The notes beneath the pieces were generated by a model. It was not told the DNA's origin. It was given only the letters and a program-made list of their open reading frames with translations, and made no database searches. Shown here piece by piece: positions 1 to 7,907 of a DNA stretch of 64,000 nt (the first letter of the stretch is position 1; each line of letters starts with the position of its first letter). The DNA is from Acidobacteriota bacterium (lineage in GTDB: Bacteria > Pseudomonadota > Alphaproteobacteria > Caulobacterales > Hyphomonadaceae). The translations under genes were made by a program, and so were the position numbers. The stretch spans positions 248,001 through 312,000 of the forward strand of contig JADJRB010000001.1 of assembly GCA_016712445.1 (NCBI GenBank). The letters run 5' to 3'.

Positions 1-138
1 GCGAACAAAAGCCGGATCTGGAAGCTTTCGGAAATGGAAGCGGATCATGTTTCGGCTTGGAGCAAAGGTGGCGCAACCACCGCTGCGAACTGTGAGATGC
101 TGTGCACCACCCATAATCGCGCCAAGGGCAATCGATAG
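1..138 (+). CDS. HNH endonuclease, C-terminal end (partial)
   Basis: Frame 1 is open from the window edge to a TAG at 136-138, giving 45 residues with no start. The peptide contains EADHVSAWSKGG followed by NCEMLCTTHNRAKGN, which is the typical C-terminal HNH nuclease pattern: a DH pair, a GG turn, an Asn, then C..HN..K near the end. Many DUF262/HNH or stand-alone restriction-type HNH proteins end this way. The N-terminal part and any partner domain lie outside the window, so the full architecture cannot be judged. The identification rests on this short but characteristic motif. Confidence 0.7.
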   Translation, partial: ANKSRIWKLSEMEADHVSAWSKGGATTAANCEMLCTTHNRAKGNR

Positions 139-314
139 TCTACGCAATGATTCTCCACCGACATTGACCCTTCCGCAAATCCTTGCATTCGCGCGCCCTT
201 GCGCAACAAAAAATCCGTACTCGCGCGCCTACAACCCCCTGAAAACAAACGCCTTCCAAAATAAATCGCCCGCGCCAATCCGGCCGGGTCCGGGGCGGTT
301 GTATACTCACCGGC

Positions 315-899
315 ATGGCGCCCGACCGTCCCCTGCCCGAGTTCTGGTATCCGCTGGCGCGGATACTCCTTGTGCTGAAGGCTCTGCTGGCGGCCACGGC
401 GCCGGAGGCGTTTGCGTCCATCGCCGCCCATGTCCACCGCGAGCTTCGCTATGCCGGCGCGTTCCTGCGCCGCTACCTGCTCGCCCTCGCGCGCCAGCTG
501 GTCCTGCCGCCGCCCCGCCCCCGCGCCGCCGCGCCGGATGGGCCCGCCCCGCCGCGCGAACGCGGGCGGGCGCGCAGCGCGCCCTTCAGCCTGGCCGAGC
601 TTCCCCCGGCGCGCCGCCCGCCCGGTCCCGGCCATGCACCGTACCCGGATGATTATGTCAACTGGGCCATCGCCCTCAGCCGGGCCGAAACCCTGCTCGC
701 CGCCCTGCAGCGCCCGCTGCCGCTGGCCCGGCGCCTCGCCCGCCAGCTGGCGCGCGGCGCCGCCCCGGTGCTGCGCGATCTCGCCGTGCCCGCCTTTGTG
801 CTGCGCACCCTTCCCCCGGCGCTCGATGCGCTGCTGATGCGGCTCGATCAGATCGCCCGGCCGGATGCCTGGGCCGGGCTCGATCCGGATTCCGGCTAG
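315..899 (+). CDS. Hypothetical protein with Pro/Arg-rich linker
   Basis: A 194-residue protein of unrecognised function. The N-terminal 60 residues are hydrophobic and helical, followed by an Arg/Pro/Ala-rich low-complexity stretch (about residues 60-105), a conserved-looking HAPYPDDYVNWAIAL segment, and a C-terminal helical region rich in Leu, Ala and Arg. No enzyme motif is visible. A TATACT box lies only about 8 bases before the ATG. The gene faces the flavodoxin-like gene with about 12 bases between stops. The organised, non-repetitive C-terminal half suggests it is real coding sequence, but GC-rich shadow ORFs overlap it, so confidence is moderate. Confidence 0.55.
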   Translation: MAPDRPLPEFWYPLARILLVLKALLAATAPEAFASIAAHVHRELRYAGAFLRRYLLALARQLVLPPPRPRAAAPDGPAPPRERGRARSAPFSLAELPPARRPPGPGHAPYPDDYVNWAIALSRAETLLAALQRPLPLARRLARQLARGAAPVLRDLAVPAFVLRTLPPALDALLMRLDQIARPDAWAGLDPDSG

Positions 900-911
900 G
901 CGCCGCGCGCC

Positions 912-1397
912 TCACCAGATGCCGCTCGCCACCCCCGCCATCATCCCGGCCCCCAACTCCCGGCACATCGCCAGCTGCTCCGCCCCGATCACCTTCGGCG
1001 CGAGGATTTCTTCCGTGGTCTGAGCATGCGTGTTGACGATGCGCGGCGCCTGCACCTCCCTCAGCCGCCAGCCCGTCGCAATCCGCGCCAGCTGCCGCGC
1101 CGCGCTTTCCCCGTCAGAGCCCGCACAGATCACCTGCGCATAGGGGCGCCCCTCGATCCGCCCCAGCACGGGGTAATAACACCGGTCAAAGAACTCCTTC
1201 ATCTCCCCCGACAGCGCCGCGAGATTCTCCGGCCCGAAAAACAGGTAACCCGCCGCCGCCAGCAAATCCTCCGGCCCCGCCTCCGCCGCTTTCACCAAAC
1301 GCGCCTCGCCCTCGGCCTTCGCCCCCTCGAACGCCGCCCGCGCCATCGCCTCGCTGCCGCCGGTGCGCGAATGCCAGATGATCAGGAGGTGCTTCAT
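912..1397 (-). CDS. Flavodoxin-like / NAD(P)H-dependent oxidoreductase family protein
   Basis: A 161-residue protein starting MKHLLIIWHSRTGGSEAMAR. The first strand followed by a S-R-T-G-G-S loop is the FMN phosphate-binding loop of flavodoxin-fold proteins. A second loop, FFGPENLAALSGEMKEFFDR, corresponds to the segment around the isoalloxazine ring. The start at 1397 is preferred to an upstream in-frame codon at 1418 because it begins exactly at the first beta strand of the fold. Likely a small cytoplasmic flavoprotein; the electron partner is unknown. It sits 55 bases downstream of the Old Yellow Enzyme gene on the same strand and could be co-transcribed with it. Confidence 0.75.
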   Translation of the reverse strand: MKHLLIIWHSRTGGSEAMARAAFEGAKAEGEARLVKAAEAGPEDLLAAAGYLFFGPENLAALSGEMKEFFDRCYYPVLGRIEGRPYAQVICAGSDGESAARQLARIATGWRLREVQAPRIVNTHAQTTEEILAPKVIGAEQLAMCRELGAGMMAGVASGIW

Positions 1398-1452
1398 GGG
1401 GAAAGACCAATGGGCCAATCCGGATTGTACGTAAAGTTCAACAACCGGGGCC

Positions 1453-2694
1453 TCACCCGGTTCGGCTGAGCCGCCACGCCCGGTAGCGTTTCGTCAGCGC
1501 CCTCGCCTTCATCTGGTCACGGACGAGACTCACCACCGGCGACAATCCCGCCTTCGGCCGCTTGCCCTTCGCCAGCCGCGTCAGCTGCCGCTTCACCAGC
1601 GCCATCGTGGCAAGCCCCGCCATCGTCCGGTTCTTCCAGGTCACTTCCGGCATCGACACATCCGTCATCCGCCCACCTTTCCACTGCGCCGGCAAGTCCG
1701 GCACAAACGCCATCGCCCGCGCAATGCCGAGCACATCAACGCCGTTGCCGATCGCCGCCTCCGCCGTCTTCAGCCGGTGAACACCGCCGGTCACCATGAT
1801 CGGCATCTTCGCCACCGAAGCCACATCGCGCGCAAAGTCGATGAAATATACCTCCCGCTTCGAGGTCGAACTTTCATCCGTATGCCCCTGCATCGCCGGG
1901 CTCTCATAGCTTCCGCCGGAAAGTTCCAGCAGGTCAACGCCCAGCCCGTTCAGCTGCCCGGCCACCCATTTTGCGTCCTCGACATCGAAGCCGCCTTTCT
2001 GGAAGTCCGCCGAGTTCAGCTTCACCGAAACGCAAAAGCCCGGACTGACCCGCACGCGCACCGCCCTGACCGTCTCAAGCAGGAACCGCGCGCGGTTCTC
2101 CAGGCTGCCGCCCCAGTTGTCGGAGCGCTTGTTGACCAGCGGCGACAGGAACTGGCTGATCAGGTATCCGTGCGCCGCATGCACTTGCACGCCCGTGAAA
2201 CCGGCCGCCTCGGCCTGCGCCGCCGTGTCGGCGAAGCGGTTTATCAGTATGCGGATTTCGGCTTCGTCCAGCGCCTTCGGCGGCGCCATCAGCTTCGAAT
2301 GCTCGCCAAGGTCCACCCGGATCGCCGACGGCGCCACCGCCTGCTCGCCGAGCGCGTCCATCGTCTGCCGGCCGGGATGGTTGATCTGCATCCACAGATG
2401 CCCGCCCGCCGGCTTGGCATTGCGAACCCATTCGCGGAACGGCGCGAGGTCGGTGCCCGCTTCCAGAACCACGCCGCCCGGCCCGGTCATCGCCGCAGGC
2501 GTCACCATCACGTTGCCGGTGAGCACCAACCCGACGCCGCCCGCCGCCCAGCTGCGATACAGCCGGAACAGATCCGCCCCCGGCACCTGGCCCGGCGCGG
2601 CGAGGTTTTCCTCCATCGCGGCCTTGCAGAGACGGTTGGGCAGCACAGCACCATTCGGCAGCGTCAGGGGCGTAAACAGGGCAGACTCGGTCAT
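1453..2694 (-). CDS. Old Yellow Enzyme family NADH:flavin oxidoreductase
   Basis: A 413-residue TIM-barrel flavoenzyme of the OYE/2,4-dienoyl-CoA reductase class, which reduces activated alkenes with NAD(P)H and FMN. Visible signatures are LPNRLCKAAMEENLA near the N-terminus, VQVHAAHGYLISQFLSP and NKRSDNWGGSLENRARF in the middle (substrate/flavin contacts), and VTGGVHRLKTAEAAIGNG plus GIARAMAF at the C-terminal phosphate-binding site. The ATG at 2694 has GGAGA about seven bases upstream and is chosen over the longer frame to 2745. There is no C-terminal iron-sulfur/NADH domain, so it is the short form. It is divergent from a MerR regulator with a dyad operator between them. Confidence 0.9.
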   Translation of the reverse strand: MTESALFTPLTLPNGAVLPNRLCKAAMEENLAAPGQVPGADLFRLYRSWAAGGVGLVLTGNVMVTPAAMTGPGGVVLEAGTDLAPFREWVRNAKPAGGHLWMQINHPGRQTMDALGEQAVAPSAIRVDLGEHSKLMAPPKALDEAEIRILINRFADTAAQAEAAGFTGVQVHAAHGYLISQFLSPLVNKRSDNWGGSLENRARFLLETVRAVRVRVSPGFCVSVKLNSADFQKGGFDVEDAKWVAGQLNGLGVDLLELSGGSYESPAMQGHTDESSTSKREVYFIDFARDVASVAKMPIMVTGGVHRLKTAEAAIGNGVDVLGIARAMAFVPDLPAQWKGGRMTDVSMPEVTWKNRTMAGLATMALVKRQLTRLAKGKRPKAGLSPVVSLVRDQMKARALTKRYRAWRLSRTG

Positions 2695-2733
2695 GGAATC
2701 ATCTCCGTTGAAATCCGGTTTGGCCTGCCCTAA

Positions 2734-2755
2734 ACCTTCAACCATAGTTTAAGGT
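2734..2755. promoter_or_regulatory. MerR-type dyad operator between OYE and merR genes
   Basis: A near-perfect inverted repeat: left arm ACCTTCAACCA, right arm TAGTTTAAGGT. The two 11-base arms agree at nine positions. The ACCTT...AAGGT ends are typical of operators bound by MerR-family activators, which act on promoters with long spacers. It lies nine bases before the merR start and about 40 bases before the OYE start, so one site could control both genes. Confidence 0.75.
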
Positions 2756-2763
2756 CAAGCCTC

Positions 2764-3153
2764 ATGAAAATCGGTGAACTCTCGGAACGCTCCGGCCTGC
2801 CCGCCTCGCGGATCCGCTATTATGAGGCGAACGGCCTGCTGCCCGCCGCCGACCGTGCGCCGAACGGGTACCGAGATTATGACGCGGCAATGGTCGACCG
2901 GTTGCGCACGATCGATCTAGCCAAATCCCTCGGCTTTTCGCTCGACGAGATTGCGCGCCTGCTGCCAGGCGATGCGCGGATCACGCCGTCCTGCGACACG
3001 GTTGGCGCCGCCCTGAAGGAGAAGCTCGCCGCCATTGATACCCACATGGACCGGCTGCGCGAGACGCGCGCCCGCGTCGAACAGGCCATCCGCCATTTCG
3101 AGACCCTGAAACAGACAGGCCAGCACGCCGATGTGGCCCATGTTCCTTTCTGA
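2764..3153 (+). CDS. MerR family transcriptional regulator
   Basis: A 129-residue regulator. The N-terminal winged helix-turn-helix is clear: MKIGELSERSGLPASRIRYY, then a PNGYRDYD wing segment at about residues 38-45. A LAKSLGFSLDEIARLL stretch follows, and the C-terminal half is the dimerising antiparallel coiled coil. One cysteine sits in the ITPSCDTVG turn before the coiled coil, where single-Cys MerR proteins that sense thiol-reactive compounds can carry one; sensing of electrophiles is therefore an inference. It is divergent from the OYE gene and followed 46 bases later by trhO on the same strand. Confidence 0.88.
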   Translation: MKIGELSERSGLPASRIRYYEANGLLPAADRAPNGYRDYDAAMVDRLRTIDLAKSLGFSLDEIARLLPGDARITPSCDTVGAALKEKLAAIDTHMDRLRETRARVEQAIRHFETLKQTGQHADVAHVPF

Positions 3154-3199
3154 GCCCGGCGCTGGCGACAGCGACGCCCCTTCGGCATAAGGCCCACGC

Positions 3200-4132
3200 A
3201 TGACCGTCCGCATCGCCGCCTTCTACAAGTTCTTCCGGTTTCCGGATTATGCCGAACGCCGGCAGGCGCTGGCGCAGAAGTTCTGCGCGCTCGGCATCAA
3301 GGGATCGGTTCTGATCGCTGGAGAGGGCGTCAATGGCACGATCGCGGGCCGGCCCGAAGCGATCGACGAGGCGCTTGCCACCTTGCGCGCCTTGCCGGGC
3401 GCCGAAGCGCTGGAAGCGAAGTTCTCCGAAGCGACGGATATGCCGTTCGCGCGGCTGAAGGTGCGGCTGAAACGCGAGATCGTCACGATGGGCGTGCCCG
3501 GCACGGACCCGAACAGCCTTGTCGGCACGTATGTTAAGCCGGAGGACTGGAACGCGCTGATCGCTGATCCGGACACTGTGCTGATCGACACGCGCAACGA
3601 TTATGAAGTCGCCATCGGCACGTTTGAAGGCGCCATTGATCCGCAGACGGAAAGCTTCCGCGAGTTCCCGGCCTGGTTCCGCACCTTCCGCGAACAGCTG
3701 GAAGCCGAAGGCCGCAAGCCGAAGATCGCGATGTTCTGCACCGGGGGCATCCGCTGCGAGAAGGCCACCAGCTTCGTCAAGGCGGAAGGCATTGACGATG
3801 TCTTCCACCTGGAAGGCGGCATCCTCAAATACCTCGAGACCGTGCCGGAGGCCGAGACGCGCTGGCGCGGCGACTGCTACGTCTTCGACGAGCGCGTCTC
3901 GGTGCGCCACGACCTTACCCAGGGCGAGCATGTGCTGTGCCATGCCTGCGGCCGGCCGGTTTCGCCCGAGGGCCGTCAGCACCCGGACTATGAGGAAGGT
4001 ATTTCCTGCGCCGCATGCCGTCACGAGATGACGGACGCGCAACGTGCCCGATTTGCCGAACGCCAGCGCCAGATCGACCTCGCCCGCGCGCGGGGCGAAA
4101 GGCATATGGCACCCGCCGGCCGCGAGCCTTGA
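3200..4132 (+). CDS. trhO: tRNA uridine(34) hydroxylase TrhO (rhodanese family)
   Basis: A 310-residue YceA/TrhO protein, the O2-dependent enzyme that forms 5-hydroxyuridine at position 34 of certain tRNAs. The N-terminal domain starts TVRIAAFYKFFRFPDY and contains GEGVNGTIAG. The rhodanese domain runs from VLIDTRNDYEVAIGTFEGA (about residue 127) to the catalytic loop CTGGIRCEKA with its cysteine near residue 180. The C-terminus has two CxxC-like pairs (CHACGRPVS and CAACRHEM). The length is in the family range. The stop overlaps the start of the following glutathione transferase gene, suggesting translational coupling. Confidence 0.93.
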   Translation: MTVRIAAFYKFFRFPDYAERRQALAQKFCALGIKGSVLIAGEGVNGTIAGRPEAIDEALATLRALPGAEALEAKFSEATDMPFARLKVRLKREIVTMGVPGTDPNSLVGTYVKPEDWNALIADPDTVLIDTRNDYEVAIGTFEGAIDPQTESFREFPAWFRTFREQLEAEGRKPKIAMFCTGGIRCEKATSFVKAEGIDDVFHLEGGILKYLETVPEAETRWRGDCYVFDERVSVRHDLTQGEHVLCHACGRPVSPEGRQHPDYEEGISCAACRHEMTDAQRARFAERQRQIDLARARGERHMAPAGREP

Positions 4133-4773
4133 CGCTGCTCTACTCCTTCCGGCGCTGTCCGTATGCGATGCGCGCCCGGATGGCCCTCTCTGTCTCTGGT
4201 CTGCCGGTCCGCGTACGCGAAATCGTGCTGCGCGACAAACCAGCCGAGATGCTGGCGGCAAGCCCGAAAGGCACTGTACCGGTGCTGGTGCCGGACGACG
4301 GACCGGTGATCGACGAGAGCCTCGACATCATGCGCTGGGCACTGGCACAGACCGATCCCGAAGGCTGGCTCGCAGCCGATGCGGCTGAAACAAACCGCCT
4401 GATCGCGCAGAATGACGGGACATTCAAGCAGGCGCTCGACCGCTACAAGTATCCCGGGCGTCACGGCGACGACGCGGCAACCAACCGCGATGCCGGAATG
4501 GAGATAATCCGCAGACTGAGCGACCAGCTGGCAGAGGCCGGCGGCCAGCTCTTCGGCCCTGCCCCGACGCTCGCCGACTATGCCATCTTCCCGTTTGTGC
4601 GCCAGTTCGCAGCAACCGACAGCGCCTTCTGGCAGGCACATGCGCCGCAGCCAATACAGCAATGGCTGGAGGGGCATGTTGCCCATCCGCGCTTCCTCGC
4701 GATCATGGCGAAGCTGCCGCGCTGGCAAGCTGGTGGCACGGAACCTCTGCTCACGGAGCTTCAGCACTTCTAG
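4129..4773 (+). CDS. Glutathione S-transferase family protein
   Basis: A 214-residue protein. The N-terminal thioredoxin-like domain begins LLYSFRRCPYAMRARMAL, with a CPYA active-site motif, and has the cis-Pro segment KGTVPVLVPDDG followed by VIDESLDIMRWAL (glutathione gamma-glutamyl contact). The C-terminal all-helical domain contains PTLADYAIFPFVRQF. The chosen start is TTG at 4129, which overlaps the trhO TGA (TTGA). No ATG lies near the fold boundary, and the longer upstream frame would run far into trhO. Substrate unknown. Confidence 0.85.
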   Translation: MTLLYSFRRCPYAMRARMALSVSGLPVRVREIVLRDKPAEMLAASPKGTVPVLVPDDGPVIDESLDIMRWALAQTDPEGWLAADAAETNRLIAQNDGTFKQALDRYKYPGRHGDDAATNRDAGMEIIRRLSDQLAEAGGQLFGPAPTLADYAIFPFVRQFAATDSAFWQAHAPQPIQQWLEGHVAHPRFLAIMAKLPRWQAGGTEPLLTELQHF

Positions 4774-6233
4774 GGAAACACGTTCCAGTCGATCAACGCC
4801 TCAACATTGCGGCGCAGAAGTGTCATCAGGAGTTCGTCCGAATGTTCGCCCGGCGGGATCACTGTCGCGGCGCCCACGGTCGTGAACAGCGCGAACGGCA
4901 GGGCTGCAGCATAGTCCGCAAGCGCCCGGTCCAGCGAATAGGAAGGGTCGCGCGCGGCAATGGCAGACTGGTGGCGCGCGATCAGGTCGCGCTCACACGC
5001 CTTGCGTTGATCGCTCGCCAGCGAACCGGCGAGGAAATAAGCCGTGTCGAACATCGGGCTGCCGAGATCGGCAAACTGCCAGTCGATCAGCCAGGCGGCT
5101 AGGCCCGCTTCAGACTGTTCGAACAAGACATTGTCGACACGGGCTTCGCCGTGGACCAGCGTTTCGGTGCCGGTCTTGCGGCGTGTCCAGTCTGCCGCGT
5201 GGCCAAGGAACCGGTCCATGCCGTCAAGATGCCGCGCGTCCATCCGGCCTTCAAAGCGCTGCCGGAAAATCGCGGCGCCTGCGCGGAATGTTTCGTCAGT
5301 GTGCGCCGCATTGTCCTTGCGCTTGAGCAGCCAGCCCGCAGACTGGATCGCAGGATCCTTCCAATACTTCGCGTGCAGTTTCGCGAACTGTTCGACAACG
5401 GCCGCCGCCTCGGCCGGACTGCATCCCTTGATCTGGTTGCCAAGCGAAGTGCGGCGCGAAAGGTCCTCGAGCACCAGGTTCAGCGCCCGGCCGTCCGGGC
5501 TTGCCGAGGCGAGGTAAGCGCGCGGCACGTTCAGCGGCGGCGCGCTGCCAAACAGCTGGTAGACCGCCACTTCGCGCGCATACACGTCCTGCATGCCCGC
5601 AATATCCACGGCGCCGGGAATGGCGGATGTCAATTTACAGACGACGGATGAAATGGCGTTGGCCGCATTGGCATTGTAGGTGATGTTCGCCTTCACCGTT
5701 TCGGACAGGTTGCCGTGGCCAATCGGCTCGACGCCGACGATGGAAATGCGCGGGGCGTCCAGGCCGGCATGCTGGAATACGGATTGCAGCCAGGCCGGCG
5801 TCACGTTTGAGGCGCCAAAGATGAACGCAGGCGGCGGAAGGTTGTCGGGCACGGACTTGTCGCCCTCCCGGCCCCAGCGCCCCGCCACATAACTTGAATT
5901 CCAGCAATGCGTGAACTTGCCATTCTCGGCCTTGAACACTTCAATTCCGCAAAGCTCGACCCGCGCGCCCTTGCGCGTGTGCATGTTCCAGACCGACGTC
6001 ACGAAGGTATCATCCGCATGCAGAACTTCGTGCTCGAAGAAGGGCTCGGCATGTTCGCTCTGCTGACGCACGCGCGCGATCTGGTCTTCCAGCGGCAAGG
6101 CCGTCACGCTGCCGGGATCGTGCCGGACGATAGGATCGGCGCACAATTCACGGATCATTTCGGCGTTCCGGTTGTTCCAGACCTCCGTCCAGTAAAGTTC
6201 GATCAGTTCCTTCGGCGAACGGTGTGAAGACAT
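4770..6233 (-). CDS. SnoaL-like domain fused to APH/EcK-type phosphotransferase
   Basis: A 487-residue two-domain protein. Residues 1 to about 125 look like an NTF2/SnoaL-fold domain (SPKELIELYWTEVWNNRN, later VWNMHTRKG). The C-terminal 340 residues are an aminoglycoside-phosphotransferase-like kinase with a glycine-containing nucleotide loop (GVEPIGHGNLSE), a catalytic loop LVHGEARVDNVLF and a metal-binding LIDWQFADLGSPMFDTAY. The usual HGD catalytic Asp is Glu here (HGE). The ATG at 6233 has an AGGAGG upstream; a TTG three codons earlier is too close to it. The gene overlaps the convergent GST gene by four bases. Substrate not identifiable. Confidence 0.78.
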   Translation of the reverse strand: MSSHRSPKELIELYWTEVWNNRNAEMIRELCADPIVRHDPGSVTALPLEDQIARVRQQSEHAEPFFEHEVLHADDTFVTSVWNMHTRKGARVELCGIEVFKAENGKFTHCWNSSYVAGRWGREGDKSVPDNLPPPAFIFGASNVTPAWLQSVFQHAGLDAPRISIVGVEPIGHGNLSETVKANITYNANAANAISSVVCKLTSAIPGAVDIAGMQDVYAREVAVYQLFGSAPPLNVPRAYLASASPDGRALNLVLEDLSRRTSLGNQIKGCSPAEAAAVVEQFAKLHAKYWKDPAIQSAGWLLKRKDNAAHTDETFRAGAAIFRQRFEGRMDARHLDGMDRFLGHAADWTRRKTGTETLVHGEARVDNVLFEQSEAGLAAWLIDWQFADLGSPMFDTAYFLAGSLASDQRKACERDLIARHQSAIAARDPSYSLDRALADYAAALPFALFTTVGAATVIPPGEHSDELLMTLLRRNVEALIDWNVFP

Positions 6234-6344
6234 GCCTTGCAAACCCCTCCTGCGAGCGCCTTGGCGGCGCTTCTGTGTGCTGCATACTGAAACGCTGGTT
6301 TGCGCTTGGCCAGCCTTGACCAGAGGGAAGTCAGCGCCTTGGCT

Positions 6345-7037
6345 TCAAGGCGGCGCGGGTGCCCAGGCCGCCCGCCGGACATCCTCCAGCGGAAACAGCG
6401 GGCCCGGATCGACCGTCCGCCGCAGCGGCGCGCCGCCGCAATCGGGCTGCATCCGGTCGTCGAGCGCGGCGTGCGTTGTCAGCGCGCCCGGCGGCAGGCC
6501 ATAGCGCGATGCGATATCCGCCGTGAGGGCCGTCACCGCCTCGATCTGCGCCTGAGGGAAAGGGTCAAGGCCGTCGCCCCGGTTGACGAGTTCGATGCCG
6601 ATCGAGCGCTGGTTCACGCGCGCCATGATGCCGCCGAAGCTGACATGACCGGCCGTGCGCAGCTCAGGGCGCTGCTGGGCGATGTCGCCGCCGCGGCCGA
6701 TGACATAGTGGATGCTCTTGCCCGTCTCGCCGAGGAACCAGTCGCGCCAGAACACCGCGCTGCCTTCGGCCGGCGTGAACCAGGGGGCGCCGTCCTTGCA
6801 GATGGCCCCGCCGATGGTGTGGATGACAATCAGGTCGATGTCTTCGGCGCGGCGTGGGTCGCCGCCGTGCGGGTAGTCCTCTGGTAGCCGGTCGATGACG
6901 AGGGCCGCTGGCGCCGGCGCGGACGCCCCGTCCGCAGGCGGGGGCGCGCTGCCGGCCGGCACATCGGCGACTGGCCCGGCGGCGCAACCGGCGAGGCAAA
7001 GCCCGGCCAGCATGTGAACCACCCGCTGCGCGATCAT
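6345..7037 (-). CDS. N-acetylmuramoyl-L-alanine amidase (Amidase_2), lipoprotein
   Basis: A 230-residue exported enzyme. The N-terminus MIAQRVVHMLAGLCLAGC carries a lipobox (LAGC), predicting a periplasmic lipoprotein. A Pro/Ala linker precedes an amidase domain with IDLIVIHTIGG (first zinc His), GKSIHYVIGRGGDIAQ, NQRSIGIELVN and THAALDDRMQPDCGG (second His and an Asp/Cys ligand region), typical of peptidoglycan amidases of the AmpD/PGRP class. The ATG at 7037 has GAGGAGG about six bases upstream; a longer frame running into the tRNA is rejected. It ends just outside the prophage, so it is a host gene. Confidence 0.85.
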   Translation of the reverse strand: MIAQRVVHMLAGLCLAGCAAGPVADVPAGSAPPPADGASAPAPAALVIDRLPEDYPHGGDPRRAEDIDLIVIHTIGGAICKDGAPWFTPAEGSAVFWRDWFLGETGKSIHYVIGRGGDIAQQRPELRTAGHVSFGGIMARVNQRSIGIELVNRGDGLDPFPQAQIEAVTALTADIASRYGLPPGALTTHAALDDRMQPDCGGAPLRRTVDPGPLFPLEDVRRAAWAPAPP

Positions 7038-7213
7038 GGCCGCCTCCTCGATCCAGCTCGTCAGCCTGCCCGCCAATTCGGGCAAGATTGGCGCAGGCCC
7101 GCACATTCCCGGCGAGGCGCCTTTTGCCCCTTGCAAAATCCGCCCCCGCGCGTAAAAGCGCGGCTTCCCGGCCCGGACGCCCGAGGGCGGCCGCGGCAAT
7201 AAATTGATGGCAT

Positions 7214-7290
7214 CGGAGTGTGGCTCAGCCTGGTAGAGCACTAGCTTCGGGAGCTAGGGGTCGGAGGTTCGAATCCTCTCACTCCGACCA
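7214..7290 (+). tRNA. tRNA-Pro (anticodon CGG)
   Basis: A 77-base cloverleaf: acceptor CGGAGTG pairs with CACTCCG before the encoded CCA, the anticodon stem CTAGC/GCTAG closes the loop TTCGGGA with anticodon CGG, and the T-arm GTCGG-AGGTTCGAATC is intact. The gene is intact at the left end of the prophage; the 3' 47 bases lie within the att core. Confidence 0.97.
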
Positions 7291-7292
7291 TC
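7244..7292 (+). repeat. attL core (49 bp), 3' part of tRNA-Pro
   Basis: Identical to 46257-46305. It starts in the anticodon stem (GCTTCGGGAGCTAGG) and runs through the CCA end plus two bases. This copy keeps the tRNA functional. Confidence 0.95.
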
Positions 7293-7417
7293 GAAACTCT
7301 TGTTTATAAACGATTTTAATGAATTGCCGCGCGGTGCGGTTTACGCATGGTTTACCGCTCGCTTACTTCAGGACCTCCGTGTATCTCGATCAATCCCGAT
7401 TATGAAGGCACTCATCG

Positions 7418-7795
7418 ATGTCGTTTTCGCACCTAGACTGGTTGTTGAACCCTAGCCCGGAAGCCCTGCAGTTTGTTGAACGCTTCTGGCGACAGTCCGA
7501 AAGCGGTGAGTCGACCAACTGCTGGTTATGGAAGGGCGGCAAATCCTCCAATGGATACGGCTCAGTCAGGGTAGGATACAAGGTAAAGGTCGTTGAGGGA
7601 GCCCACCGTGTTGCGTTCGCTATCGGCCACCGGATCAACCCCCGGGAAAAGTTGGTATGCCACACCTGCGATGTACGCGCCTGCGTTAACCCGTCCCATC
7701 TGTTTCTTGGAACGGCGAAAGACAATGCAGCCGACAAGGTCCGAAAGGGCCGGGCCAGAGGAGGCCGCGCAGCTCGCGCCACCCCCGGTGCATAA
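7418..7795 (+). CDS. Phage-type HNH endonuclease
   Basis: A 125-residue HNH_3-type nuclease as found in many phages and as free-standing homing-like genes. Motifs in order: NCWLWKGGKSSNGYGSVRVG, AHRVAFAIGHRINP (the His of the first strand), CHTCDVRACVNPSHLFLGT (zinc-like Cys pair, Asn and final His) and a KDNAADKVRKGR tail. It lies on the plus strand between attL and the end of the leftward late operon, a common position for an accessory gene. GAAGG lies about nine bases before the ATG. It converges with the late operon across a terminator. Confidence 0.85.
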   Translation: MSFSHLDWLLNPSPEALQFVERFWRQSESGESTNCWLWKGGKSSNGYGSVRVGYKVKVVEGAHRVAFAIGHRINPREKLVCHTCDVRACVNPSHLFLGTAKDNAADKVRKGRARGGRAARATPGA

Positions 7796-7823
7796 ACCCG
7801 TGCATATTCCGACCCCCGAAACG

Positions 7824-7858
7824 GAAAAAGCGCCCGCCGCCCGAGGGGAGCGGCGGGC
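7824..7858 (-). terminator. Rho-independent terminator of the prophage late operon
   Basis: On the minus strand GCCCGCCG pairs with CGGCGGGC (8 bp, loop about 11) and is followed by GCTTTTTCC. It lies directly after the last leftward late gene (stop at 7908). Confidence 0.85.
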
Positions 7859-7907
7859 CAGTCATGACCGGGACAGCAAGGGGAGGAAACGACCCGGCCA
7901 GGTCTCG

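Noticed and set aside
6345..7241. Longer amidase start inside the tRNA
   Set aside because: Would extend through tRNA-Pro; a good ribosome-binding site and lipobox start at 7037.
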